DNA of 64,000 nt, from NCBI RefSeq assembly GCF_001570605.1, contig NZ_BBXG01000003.1, positions 186,001 through 250,000 on the forward strand. The letters are read 5' to 3'. The notes beneath the pieces are model-generated. The model was not told the DNA's origin. It saw only the letters and a program-made list of their open reading frames with translations, and did no database searches. Origin of the DNA: Herbidospora cretacea (GTDB taxonomy: Bacteria > Actinomycetota > Actinomycetes > Streptosporangiales > Streptosporangiaceae). A program made the position numbers and the translations under genes. Shown here piece after piece: positions 24,534-33,329 of this stretch (positions within the stretch are counted from its first letter, which is position 1; every line of letters begins with the position of its first letter).

Positions 24534-25757
24534 GTGGCCAGAGCGGTGCGGTGCGCGCGGCTCGTCGACGTCGTCGGCGAGCGGGTGCTGACCGATCAGC
24601 TCATCGTCATCGAGGGTGACCGGATCGTCTCGGCAGGACCTTTCGACGGGTTCGACGGCGAGCTCCTGGACCTCGGCGACGTGACCGTCGCCCCCGGGCT
24701 GATCGACCTGCACACCCATCTGGTCGGGGTGGCGGCGTGCGGCGACTACGCGCAGGAGCTCAAGCACAGCGCCGCCCGGCAGGCCTTCGCCTCGATCCCC
24801 AACGCCCGCGACACCCTCCTCGCCGGGTTCACCACGGTGCGGGACGTCGGGACCTTCCGCGCCTTCGTCGACGTCGCGCTGCGCGACGCCATCGACGCCG
24901 GACACGTCCTCGGGCCGCGCATGGCGGTCGCCGGGGCCTACGTGACGGTCCGGGGCGGCGGCGGGATGCTGACCGGGTTCGCCCACGACGTCGAGGTGCC
25001 GGCGGAGTTCCGCTTCGGCGAGACGTGCTCGGCCGACGACATCCGGGAGCGGGTCCGCGAGATCATCTTCCACGGCGCCGACCTCATCAAGCTGATCGCC
25101 ACCGGCGCGGTGCTGGCCAACGGGACCGTGCCCGGCGCGCCCGAGCTGAGCGAGGCCCAGATGCGCGCCGCCGTCGAGGAGGCCTCCTGGTACGGGCGGC
25201 ACGTCGCCGCGCACGCCCACGGGACCGAGGGCATCAAACGGGCGGTCCGCGCCGGGGTGCGGTCGATCGAGCACGCCTGCTTCCTCGACGACGAGGCCGC
25301 CGAACTGATGGCCGCCCACGGGACCTACCTGTCGGCGGACATCTGGTGGGCCGACTGGATCCGCGAGACCGGCCCGTCGCAGGGCTACGACGCCGAACAG
25401 CTCCGCAAGAACGACGAGACCGCCGAGGCGCAGCGCGAGGGGTTCCGGAAGGCCGTCCGGGCCGGGGTGAAGATCGGCTTCGGCACGGACGCCGGAGGGT
25501 TCCCCCACGGGCTCCAGGGGCGGCAGCTGGCCACCATGGTCGACCACGGCCTCACCCCGATCGGGGCGCTGAAGGCGGCGACGCTGACGAGCGCCGAGTG
25601 CATGGGCTGGGACGACCGGGTCGGCTCCGTCGCCCCCGGCCGGTACGCCGACCTGGTGGCCGTGCCCGGAGAGCTCGACATCACGAAGTTCGCCGACGTG
25701 GCGTTCGTGATGAAGGGCGGCGAGGTCGTCAAGGACATCCTGCGGGCCGTCTCATGA
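24534..25757 (+). CDS. metal-dependent amidohydrolase (Xaa-Pro dipeptidase-like)
   Basis: The 407-residue protein begins at a GTG behind GGAGGGGAGGTG. It is an amidohydrolase-superfamily barrel: metal ligands HTH (LIDLHTHLVG), the likely carboxylated Lys in LIKLIATG, HAHG, EHACF and catalytic Asp in GFGTDAGG. The sequence resembles the branch that includes Xaa-Pro, N-acyl and ochratoxin-type amide hydrolases. It opens the six-gene operon and would release an amino acid or amine for the downstream enzymes; its ATGA overlap with the EamA gene shows coupling. The exact substrate is unknown. Confidence 0.9.
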   Translation: MARAVRCARLVDVVGERVLTDQLIVIEGDRIVSAGPFDGFDGELLDLGDVTVAPGLIDLHTHLVGVAACGDYAQELKHSAARQAFASIPNARDTLLAGFTTVRDVGTFRAFVDVALRDAIDAGHVLGPRMAVAGAYVTVRGGGGMLTGFAHDVEVPAEFRFGETCSADDIRERVREIIFHGADLIKLIATGAVLANGTVPGAPELSEAQMRAAVEEASWYGRHVAAHAHGTEGIKRAVRAGVRSIEHACFLDDEAAELMAAHGTYLSADIWWADWIRETGPSQGYDAEQLRKNDETAEAQREGFRKAVRAGVKIGFGTDAGGFPHGLQGRQLATMVDHGLTPIGALKAATLTSAECMGWDDRVGSVAPGRYADLVAVPGELDITKFADVAFVMKGGEVVKDILRAVS

Positions 25758-26680
25758 CCACCGGAATCGTCGGTGGGAGGCCGAAGCAGCACTACCACCT
25801 GGGGGTGCTGGCGCTGGTCGCCGTCACCGCCATCTGGGGATCCACGTTCCCGCTGACCAAGGACCTGGTCGCGCGGCTGCCGATCGCCGACCTCTACGCC
25901 GCCCGGTTCGGGATCGCCGTGGTGGTCCTGATCGCCATCAGGCCGAGGGCCCTGCTCCGTCTCCCCGCCCGGTTGTGGGCGGTCGGCGCGCTCCTGGGGC
26001 TCGTCTACGGCCTCGCGCTGACCCTCCAGACCATCGGGCTGGCCGAGCTGCCGTCGTCGGTCTCCGGGTTCGTCACCGGGTCCTACCTCGTGATGACGCC
26101 GCTGATCGCCCTCGTCTGGCTGAGGACGCGGGTCAGCCGGTCGACCTGGGCGGCGGTCGGGCTGGCCACCGTCGGCACCGCGTCGTTCAGCCTGCTCAGC
26201 GGGTCGGTCAGCGCCCCCGCCGGCGCGGTCGCGCTGACCGCGGTGTCGGCGGCGCTGTACGCCGTCCATCTGGTCGCGCTGGGGAAGTGGTCGCGGCCGC
26301 AGGACGCGTACGCGCTGTCGGTCGTGCAGATCCTCACGCTGGCCGTCGTCATGACCGTCGCCGCCGCGCCCGGCGGGATCACGCTGCCGCAGACCGGCCT
26401 CGACTGGACCGGGGTGGTCTACCTCGCCACCGTCGCCGGGGCGGGGACCTTCCTCGCCCAGACGTGGGCGCAGGCGCACGTCCCGCCGACCGCCGCCGCC
26501 GTCGTCATCGCGGTCGAGCCCGTGTGGGCGACCGCGTTCGCCGCCGTCCTCTACGGCGAGCCGCTGACCTGGACCGTCCTCGTCGGGGGCGGCTGCATGC
26601 TGGCCGCGATGGGGATCGTGGCCCGGCCCGTACCCGAGGAGAGACCATGCCCAGAGTCCCCCGTCTCGGCCGTGAGCTGA
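25754..26680 (+). CDS. EamA/DMT-family transporter
   Basis: The 308-residue protein has ten hydrophobic segments in two EamA repeats, with the typical AIWGSTFPLTKDL at the first helix and AVEPVWATAFAAVLYGEPL in the second repeat. Members export amino acids, metabolites or drugs. Its ATG overlaps the amidohydrolase stop and its 3' end overlaps the acyl-CoA dehydrogenase gene by 34 bases, so it is embedded in the operon and probably moves the substrate or a product. Confidence 0.9.
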   Translation: MTTGIVGGRPKQHYHLGVLALVAVTAIWGSTFPLTKDLVARLPIADLYAARFGIAVVVLIAIRPRALLRLPARLWAVGALLGLVYGLALTLQTIGLAELPSSVSGFVTGSYLVMTPLIALVWLRTRVSRSTWAAVGLATVGTASFSLLSGSVSAPAGAVALTAVSAALYAVHLVALGKWSRPQDAYALSVVQILTLAVVMTVAAAPGGITLPQTGLDWTGVVYLATVAGAGTFLAQTWAQAHVPPTAAAVVIAVEPVWATAFAAVLYGEPLTWTVLVGGGCMLAAMGIVARPVPEERPCPESPVSAVS

Positions 26681-27813
26681 GCCCGGAGCAGGCCGACGTC
26701 GTCGCGCTGGCCCGCAGGTTCGCCGCCGAGGAGATCCGGCCCCGGGCCCGGGAGGTCGACGAGGGCGATCACGTCTTCCCCCGTGACGTCTGGGTGAAGG
26801 CGGCGAAGGCCGGGCTGACCTCGTTCATGATCCCGGAGGAGTACGGCGGGGGCGGGGTCGCCGACCTGGTCACCCAGTGCCTGGTGCAGGAGGAGCTGTG
26901 CCACGGCGACATCTCCATCGGGAACCTGATCACCTCCGGCGGCTTCTACGCCTCGCCCGTCCTGGAACTCGGCACCGACGAGCAGAAGCGGCGGCTGCTC
27001 GCGCCGCTGACCGGTGACGACCCGCCGCTGACCGCGCTGGCCACGACCGAGCCGGGGGTCGGGTCCGACGCGGCGGCCATCACCACCCGGGCCGAGCGTG
27101 ACGGCGACCACTACGTGCTGACCGGGCAGAAGACGTGGATCTCCAACGCGCCCTTCGCCGAGTGGTTCGTCGTCTTCGCCACGGTCGCGCCCGGCACCCG
27201 TGCCAAGGGGGTGACGGCCTTCGTCGTGCACCGGGACACCCCCGGCCTGTCCGTCGGGCCGCCGATGCCGAAGATGGGGCAGCGCGGCATCGCGTGCGCG
27301 GAGCTGTTCTTCGACGGGGTTCGCGTCCCGGTCGCCGACCGGCTCGGCGGGGAGGGCCAGGGGTTCCGCGGCCTCATGCGGACCTTCGACGCCTCCCGGG
27401 TGCTGATCGCCGCCGCCTGCACGGGCCTGTCGCGCGCCGCCCTGGACGTCTCGGTGGCGTACGCGAAGGAGAGGGAGCAGTTCGGCACGCCCATCATCGG
27501 CCACCAGGCGGTGGCGTTCCGGCTCGCCGACATGGCCGCCAAAACCGACGTGTCGGCCCTGCTGACCCGGCGCGCCGCCGACCTCCACGACGCGGGCGAG
27601 CCGATCACCGAGGAGGCCGCGATCGCCAAGCTGACGGCGTCGGAGAACGCGGTCTGGTGCGCGTGGGCGGCGATGCAAACCTTCGGCGGGTGGGGCTACT
27701 CGCGGGAGTTCCTCGTGGAGAAGTGGCTGCGCGACGCCAAACTGGAGGAGCTGGAAGAGGGCACCTCGGACATCCAGCGGTTGATCATCTCCCGTTCGCT
27801 GGCCCGGTCATGA
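26647..27813 (+). CDS. acyl-CoA dehydrogenase
   Basis: The ATG at 26647, inside the end of the EamA gene, has GAGGAGAG just upstream. The 388-residue FAD enzyme shows LATTEPGVGSDAAAI (flavin and substrate binding), FGGWGYSREF and the EEGTSDIQRLIISR end block, where the second Glu of EEGT is the expected catalytic base. It would oxidise a short or branched acyl-CoA at the alpha-beta bond. Its stop overlaps the ThDP-enzyme start. In this operon it could act on an acyl-CoA made by the ADP-forming ligase. Confidence 0.93.
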   Translation: MPRVPRLGRELSPEQADVVALARRFAAEEIRPRAREVDEGDHVFPRDVWVKAAKAGLTSFMIPEEYGGGGVADLVTQCLVQEELCHGDISIGNLITSGGFYASPVLELGTDEQKRRLLAPLTGDDPPLTALATTEPGVGSDAAAITTRAERDGDHYVLTGQKTWISNAPFAEWFVVFATVAPGTRAKGVTAFVVHRDTPGLSVGPPMPKMGQRGIACAELFFDGVRVPVADRLGGEGQGFRGLMRTFDASRVLIAAACTGLSRAALDVSVAYAKEREQFGTPIIGHQAVAFRLADMAAKTDVSALLTRRAADLHDAGEPITEEAAIAKLTASENAVWCAWAAMQTFGGWGYSREFLVEKWLRDAKLEELEEGTSDIQRLIISRSLARS

Positions 27814-29555
27814 CGGGAGCGACGGCGGTCGCGGCCACCCTGGCCGCCCACGGGGTCGACACCGTGTTCGGCATTCCGGGGACCCACAATCTCGGCCTGT
27901 ACGAGGCCCTCTCCGCCCACGGGATGCGGCTGATCACCCCCCGGCACGAGCAGGGGGCCGGGTACGCCGCCGACGGGTACGCCAGGATCTCCGGCCGTCC
28001 CGGGGTGGTCCTGACCACGACGGGACCCGGGATCCTGAACGCCGCCGCCGCGGCGGGGCAGGCCTACTCCGACTCGGTCCCGCTGCTGCTCATCTCACCC
28101 GGCGTGCCCACGACGCATCCGCGTCGCGGCACCGGCTACCTGCACGAGACCAAGAACCAGTCGGCCGCGATGGACGCGGTGTGCGCGTGGAGCCACCGCG
28201 TGACGACGGTGGCCGAGATCCCCTCGGCGCTGGCGGCGGCGTTCACCTTCTTCGCCTCGGGGCGCGCCCGGCCCGTGCACATGGAGATCCCCGCCGACCT
28301 GATCGACGCCCCCGGCGACTTCACCCTCCCGGCCCGCGGCGGCCTTCCCGAAGCGGTGGCGGCCCTGACGGCGGCGAGGCGCGTGGGCATCGTCCTGGGC
28401 GGCGGGGCCCGGAAGGCGGGAGCGGCGGCCCTCGCCCTGGCCGAGACCCTGAACGCCCTGCTCGTCACCACCGTCAACGGCACCGGCATCCTCCCTCCCA
28501 CCCACCACCGCAACCTCGGCCCCGCCCTCTTCCTGACCTCCACCCAGACGTGGCTGAAGTCGTGCGACGTGGTCGTGGCGGCGGGAACCGAACTGGCCCC
28601 CTCGGACCTGTGGACCGACTTCACCTACGAGGGCACCCTCATCCGCGTCGACGTCGACCCCGGCCAGACGACGACCGCGACCATCCCGATCGTGGCCCGA
28701 GCGGAGGAGGCCCTCCGGGTCCTGGCCGACCTCATCGGGGAGAGCACCAGGCTCGACGAGCCGGCCCTTAGCCCTCACGCATCCAGGCAACCGGTCCCCG
28801 GCGTGATCACGGCATCCCAGGCCCACATCTCCGCCAGACCGGCCACCCCCCAGGCCGACGACTCTGAGCTGGCCGTCGCCGTTCATGCCGTCGATTTCGA
28901 GCTGGCCGCCACCGCCTACGCCGATGCCCCCGAGCTGGCCTCCGCCGCCTACGCCGATGACTCCGAGCTGGCCGCCACCCCCGACGCCGTCGACTCCGAG
29001 CTGACCGCCATCGTGCAGCGGATCGATGCGGAGCGGGCCGCCCTCTCCGCACGCTGGCAGACCGACCTCAAGGCGATCGCCGCCGCTCTCCCCGGCGAGG
29101 CCGTGGTCGCGGCGGACAACTCGATGTTCTGCTACTACGGCGCGCTCGCCACCCTCAGGCGCCGTTTCCTCTTCCCCACCGGCTTCGGCACTCTCGGCTA
29201 CGCCCTGCCCGCCGCCATTGGCGCGAAGGTGGCCGACCCCGGCCTCCCCGTCGTGGTCCTGGCCGGTGACGGCGCGCTCCAGTTCAGCGTCCAGGAACTG
29301 GCCACCGCCGTCGAACTGGGTCTCAATCTCCCCATCGTCGTCTCCGTCAACGGCGGTTACGGCGAGATCAGAGCCGAGATGGAGGCCCGCCCGATGCGCC
29401 CGGTGGCCGTCGACCTCCACACCCCCGACTTCGCCGCGCTGGCCCGCGCCTTCGGCGCGCGGGGCATGGCCGACCCACCCGACCTGACCGAGGAGATCGC
29501 GAAGGCGTTCGCCGCCGACATCCCCACGGTGATCGTCATCCAGGAGCAGCCATGA
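27810..29555 (+). CDS. ThDP-dependent 2-oxoacid decarboxylase/acetolactate synthase-family enzyme with internal repeat insert
   Basis: The 581-residue protein has the three-domain ThDP enzyme layout. Glu47 in PRHEQGAGYAADGYAR activates the cofactor and GDGALQFSVQEL...VNGGYGEI binds Mg-ThDP. It starts VFGIPGTHNLGLYEAL like oxoacid decarboxylases of the AruI/IlvB kind. Between the middle and cofactor domains lies an insert of five 11-residue repeats (ELA-x8, residues about 350-400). It would decarboxylate a 2-oxoacid supplied by the dehydrogenase encoded next. Start and stop overlap both neighbours (ATGA). Confidence 0.9.
   Translation: MTGATAVAATLAAHGVDTVFGIPGTHNLGLYEALSAHGMRLITPRHEQGAGYAADGYARISGRPGVVLTTTGPGILNAAAAAGQAYSDSVPLLLISPGVPTTHPRRGTGYLHETKNQSAAMDAVCAWSHRVTTVAEIPSALAAAFTFFASGRARPVHMEIPADLIDAPGDFTLPARGGLPEAVAALTAARRVGIVLGGGARKAGAAALALAETLNALLVTTVNGTGILPPTHHRNLGPALFLTSTQTWLKSCDVVVAAGTELAPSDLWTDFTYEGTLIRVDVDPGQTTTATIPIVARAEEALRVLADLIGESTRLDEPALSPHASRQPVPGVITASQAHISARPATPQADDSELAVAVHAVDFELAATAYADAPELASAAYADDSELAATPDAVDSELTAIVQRIDAERAALSARWQTDLKAIAAALPGEAVVAADNSMFCYYGALATLRRRFLFPTGFGTLGYALPAAIGAKVADPGLPVVVLAGDGALQFSVQELATAVELGLNLPIVVSVNGGYGEIRAEMEARPMRPVAVDLHTPDFAALARAFGARGMADPPDLTEEIAKAFAADIPTVIVIQEQP
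28857..29010 (+). repeat. 33-bp in-frame tandem repeat inside the ThDP-enzyme gene
   Basis: GAGCTG recurs at exactly 28866, 28899, 28932, 28965 and 28998, a strict 33-bp period. The units encode ELAxxxxxxDx undecapeptides and are diverged in their middles, so this is an old but in-frame minisatellite. Confidence 0.9.
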
Positions 29556-30670
29556 CCCCGTTCCTCCAGGTCGTCTGGACCGACGACGTCACCGGCCGCC
29601 CCGGCTACCTGGTCATCGACCGCCTGGGCCGGGGCGTCAGCAGCGGCGGGCTGCGCATGCGCGCCGGGGTGACGCTGGACGAGGTGGCCGACCTGGCCCG
29701 GGGCATGTCCCGCAAGGAGGCCATCGCCTACGAGCCGGGCCTGGCCTACCAGCCGCTGGGCGGCGCGAAGGGCGGCATCGACTGCGACCCCCTCGACCCG
29801 GCCGCGACCGGCATGCTGCACCGCTACATCGCCGCCATGAAACCGCTGCTGGCCACCTACTGGGCCACCGGCGAGGACCTCGGCCTGCGCCAGGAGTCGA
29901 TCGAGGAGGCCTGCCACGCCGCCGGGCTGCGCACCTCGATCGACGCCGTGCTGCCTCTCCTGGACGACCCCGACACCGCCCTGAAACGCCTCGACGCCGC
30001 CTTCGCCGTGACCGTCGACGGCATCGGCCTGGGCGACCTGGCCGGAGGGTGCGGCGTGGCGGAGTCGGCGCTGACCGCGATCGACCGCCTGGGCATCCGG
30101 AGACCGACGGCCGTCATCCAGGGCTTCGGCTCGATGGGCGGCGCGACCGCGCGGTTCCTCGCGCGGGCGGGCGTCCGCGTGGTCGGCGTCGCCGACGCCG
30201 ACGGCCTCCTCACCGACCCCGGCGGCCTGGACGTGGAGAGCCTGCTCCGCGCCCGCGACCCCTTCGGCCGGGTCCCGGGCGACAAGCGCCCCCGCGACGA
30301 GTGGCTCGAGGTCGACTGCGACGTGCTCATCCCCGCCGCCGTCTCCTACGCGATCGGCGCGGCCGAGGCGGGGCGGGTGCGGGCGAGGCTGGTGGTGGAG
30401 GCGGCCAACGTCCCGGTGACCCCGGAGGCCGAACGCGTCCTCACCGGAAGGGGGGTCGTGGTCATCCCCGACGTGGTGGCCAACTCGGCGACCAACTCTT
30501 GGTGGTGGTGGACGCTGTTCGGCGACATCCCGGCCGACGCGGGCGCGTCGTTCGCCAAGATCCGCTCCTGGATGCGCCGGGTGACCACGGAGATCATGTC
30601 CGACCCGGCCCGGACCCCCCGGGAGGTCGCCCACGCGCTGAGCGCCCGCAACCTGGCCGCCCAGCGATGA
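29552..30670 (+). CDS. Glu/Leu/Phe/Val-type amino-acid dehydrogenase
   Basis: The 372-residue protein has the dimerisation domain with catalytic Lys73 in LGGAKGGID and a Rossmann domain (VIQGFGSMGGATARFLA). Glu/Leu/Phe/Val dehydrogenases convert amino acids to 2-oxoacids with NAD(P). The 30470-30520 region encodes DVVANSATNSWWWWTLFGD, an unusual Trp run in a conserved loop. Placed between the ThDP enzyme and the ADP-forming ligase, it should provide or consume the 2-oxoacid of the pathway. It is coupled by ATGA overlaps on both sides. Confidence 0.92.
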   Translation: MTPFLQVVWTDDVTGRPGYLVIDRLGRGVSSGGLRMRAGVTLDEVADLARGMSRKEAIAYEPGLAYQPLGGAKGGIDCDPLDPAATGMLHRYIAAMKPLLATYWATGEDLGLRQESIEEACHAAGLRTSIDAVLPLLDDPDTALKRLDAAFAVTVDGIGLGDLAGGCGVAESALTAIDRLGIRRPTAVIQGFGSMGGATARFLARAGVRVVGVADADGLLTDPGGLDVESLLRARDPFGRVPGDKRPRDEWLEVDCDVLIPAAVSYAIGAAEAGRVRARLVVEAANVPVTPEAERVLTGRGVVVIPDVVANSATNSWWWWTLFGDIPADAGASFAKIRSWMRRVTTEIMSDPARTPREVAHALSARNLAAQR

Positions 30671-32730
30671 CCGGCCAGGCGGGCGACGCGCTCTTCGACC
30701 CCCGCACGGTCGCCGTGGTCGGGGCCTCCGGCGACCCGGCCAAATGGGGCTACTGGCTGGCGAAAGGCGCTCTCAGCGGCGCGTCCCGACGCCCGGTCCA
30801 CCTGGTCAACGCCCGGGGCGCCGACGTGCTGGGCCACCCCACCCACCGGACCCTCCGCGACCTGCCGGAGACCCCCGACCTGGTCGCGATAGCCACCCCG
30901 CCCGGCACCTACGAACAGGTCGTCGACGACGCCCTGCACACCGGCGCCCGGCACCTCGTCGCCATCACCGCGGGCGTCGTCTACCCGGGCGGCCTGCCCG
31001 CGCTGGCCGAGCGGGTGCGCTCGGCCGGGGCCCGTCTCGTGGGCCCGACCAGCATGGGTGTGTACGACTCCGCCTCCGCCCTCGCCCTCACCTGGGGCAC
31101 GCTGACCCCGGGCCCGATCGGCGTCGTCTCCCAGAGCGGCTCGGTCGGCCTGGAGATCGGCTACCTGGCCGCCCGGGAAGGCCTGGGCCTGTCCCGGTTC
31201 GTCTCCGTCGGCGCGGCGGCCGACCTGGGCGTGCGGGAACTGGCCGAGGCGGTCGTCGCCGCCCCGCACACCCGCGCCGTCATCCTCTACCTGGAGGACC
31301 TGTCGCTCGGCCGCGACCTGATCGCGCTGGCCGGTGACAAGCCGGTCGTCCTGCTGACCGTCGGCGGCTCGGCCGCGGGCCGCCGCGCGGTCACCTCCCA
31401 CACCGGCGCGCTCGCCACTCCCGACGCGGTCGTCGACGCCCTCTGCCGGGCAGCCGGGGCGATCCGCGCCCGCACGCCCCAGGAGGCCGTCCACATCGCC
31501 CAGGCCTGCCTGGCCGTCCCGGCCCCGATCCGGCGGGTGGCCGTGGTCGCCGACAGCGGCGGCCAGGGCGCCATCGCCGCCGAACTGGCCGAACGCCTCG
31601 GCCTGGAGGTCCCCGCCCTCACCCCCGCCACCGTCGAGGCGCTCGCCGAGCTCCTGCCGCCGGAGGCGGGCCTGTCGAACCCGGTGGACCTGGCGGGCGC
31701 GGGGGAGTCGGACCTGTCGACGTATCCCAGGGTCGTGGACCTCGTCGCGAGCGAGGTCGACGCGGTGGTCCTGACCGGCTACTTCGCCAGCTACGCCGCC
31801 GACAGCCCGTCGCTGGGCCCGGCCGAACTCGCGGCCGCCGCCCGCCTGACCGAGACGACCACCACCACGCCCTGCCTGATCCACACGATGCGCCCCGAGG
31901 GCCCGACCGTGGAGTTCCTGAGGGCCGCCGGGATCCCCGTCCACGGCACCGTCGACGCACTGATGGCGGGGCTGAGCGCCGTGACCCCGCGACGGTTCGG
32001 CGACGGGCCCCGGCAGGCGGGCTCGCCGTCGCCATCAACCGAAATATCCGGACATGGTGCCGTCGGCGTCGGACAGCTCCGCGAGCAGTCCTCCACCGCC
32101 GGAGCGCGTGCCCACGCCCGCCGCGCGCAGATCATCGCGCAGGGCGAGATTTCGGGATTCATCGCCCTCCGCCAGGCCCTGATGGCCCACGGCGTCGGTT
32201 TCCCCGAGGGCCGTCTCTACGAGGGGGCCGATCCCGGCCTGGCCTACCCCGTGGTCCTCAAGGTCTTGGGCCCGGCCCACAAGACCGAGCTGGGCGGGGT
32301 CGTCCTCGGCATCGGCTCGCCGGCCGACCTCCACCGGGAGGCGGCGCTGATGCGGGACCGGCTCGGCCTTCCCCTCTGGGTCGAGGAGCAGCTCACCACC
32401 TCAGGCGCCGAGCTGATCGTCGGGGCGCACCGCGACCCCCACGCCGGTCCGGTGGTCACGTTCGGCGCGGGCGGCGTCCTCGCCGAGCTCATCGCCGACA
32501 GCGTCACCGCCCTCGCCCCGCTGACCCACCGGCAGGCGAGAGAGGTGATCGCGGCCACCAGGGTTTCGCGTCTGCTCGACGGCTGGCGCGGGTCCGCGCC
32601 CGCCGACATCGACGCCGTCGCCCATGCGCTCGTCGTGGTGGGGGACATTCTCCACGCCCACCCGGAACTCACCGGAATCGAAATCAACCCGCTGAAAGAC
32701 GGTGTCGCCCTCGACGCCTACGCCAGCTGA
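30667..32730 (+). CDS. ADP-forming acyl-CoA synthetase (acetate-CoA ligase type)
   Basis: The 687-residue protein fuses the alpha part (CoA-binding VAVVGASGDPAKWGYW and ligase domain with GVVSQSGSVG) and the beta ATP-grasp part (from about residue 490). The phosphohistidine is His245 in VTSHTGALA. A low-complexity linker (about 455-485) joins the halves. Such enzymes make ATP from an acyl-CoA, or activate acids, reversibly. It is the last gene of the operon and overlaps the convergent TetR gene by 13 bases. Confidence 0.92.
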   Translation: MTGQAGDALFDPRTVAVVGASGDPAKWGYWLAKGALSGASRRPVHLVNARGADVLGHPTHRTLRDLPETPDLVAIATPPGTYEQVVDDALHTGARHLVAITAGVVYPGGLPALAERVRSAGARLVGPTSMGVYDSASALALTWGTLTPGPIGVVSQSGSVGLEIGYLAAREGLGLSRFVSVGAAADLGVRELAEAVVAAPHTRAVILYLEDLSLGRDLIALAGDKPVVLLTVGGSAAGRRAVTSHTGALATPDAVVDALCRAAGAIRARTPQEAVHIAQACLAVPAPIRRVAVVADSGGQGAIAAELAERLGLEVPALTPATVEALAELLPPEAGLSNPVDLAGAGESDLSTYPRVVDLVASEVDAVVLTGYFASYAADSPSLGPAELAAAARLTETTTTTPCLIHTMRPEGPTVEFLRAAGIPVHGTVDALMAGLSAVTPRRFGDGPRQAGSPSPSTEISGHGAVGVGQLREQSSTAGARAHARRAQIIAQGEISGFIALRQALMAHGVGFPEGRLYEGADPGLAYPVVLKVLGPAHKTELGGVVLGIGSPADLHREAALMRDRLGLPLWVEEQLTTSGAELIVGAHRDPHAGPVVTFGAGGVLAELIADSVTALAPLTHRQAREVIAATRVSRLLDGWRGSAPADIDAVAHALVVVGDILHAHPELTGIEINPLKDGVALDAYAS

Positions 32731-33320
32731 TCGGGCTCCAGGCCGAGTTCGTGGGCGGCGGCCGTCCGGACCAATTCGAACAGGCGGGCCCGGGTCAGCA
32801 TCCGTTTGTGCACGGTCACCTGAACCGTCAGCCCGTCGATCAGCGACATCAACCGCCATGCCGCCCCCTCGGGGTCGGGGCACCGGAAGACCCCGTCGGC
32901 CGCCCCGGCCGTCAGGATTCCCCGCAGCGCGTCCTTCCACCGCAGGTCAAGCGCGCGGGACACGTCCTCCAGGGCGGGATTGCGCATCGATTCCGACCAC
33001 GCGTCGATCCACAGCGCCCAGGATTTCGATTTACCGCTCGGCGAATAGAGTTTCAGCATCGCCCGCAGCTTCTCCAGCGGCTCCCCGGCCGTTTCGAGAA
33101 GCGCCTCCAGATTGTCGAGGTCGCGTTCGGCGGCATATCCGAAAGCGGCGGCGAAAAGCCTCTCCTTCGTTTCGAAATGGTAGAAGAGCAGCGCCTGGCT
33201 CACCCCGGCCGCCTGGGCGATGTCGACCGTCCGGGTGTGCCCGAATCCCTGGGCCGCGATGACTTCGCAGGCGACCTTGAGCAGATCCTCCCGGCGCATG
33301 CGGCTGATTCCCCGTGCCAC
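32718..33320 (-). CDS. TetR-family transcriptional regulator
   Basis: The 200-residue protein has the N-terminal TetR helix-turn-helix (GFGHTRTVDIAQAAGVSQALLFYHFETKERL) and a helical ligand domain. It is convergent with the six-gene operon and separated by only 9 bases from the histidine kinase gene upstream on the same strand. Targets are not evident; the adjacent operon or the acyl-CoA ligase are candidates. Confidence 0.92.
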   Translation of the reverse strand: MARGISRMRREDLLKVACEVIAAQGFGHTRTVDIAQAAGVSQALLFYHFETKERLFAAAFGYAAERDLDNLEALLETAGEPLEKLRAMLKLYSPSGKSKSWALWIDAWSESMRNPALEDVSRALDLRWKDALRGILTAGAADGVFRCPDPEGAAWRLMSLIDGLTVQVTVHKRMLTRARLFELVRTAAAHELGLEPDQLA

Positions 33321-33329
33321 AGCGGAACC

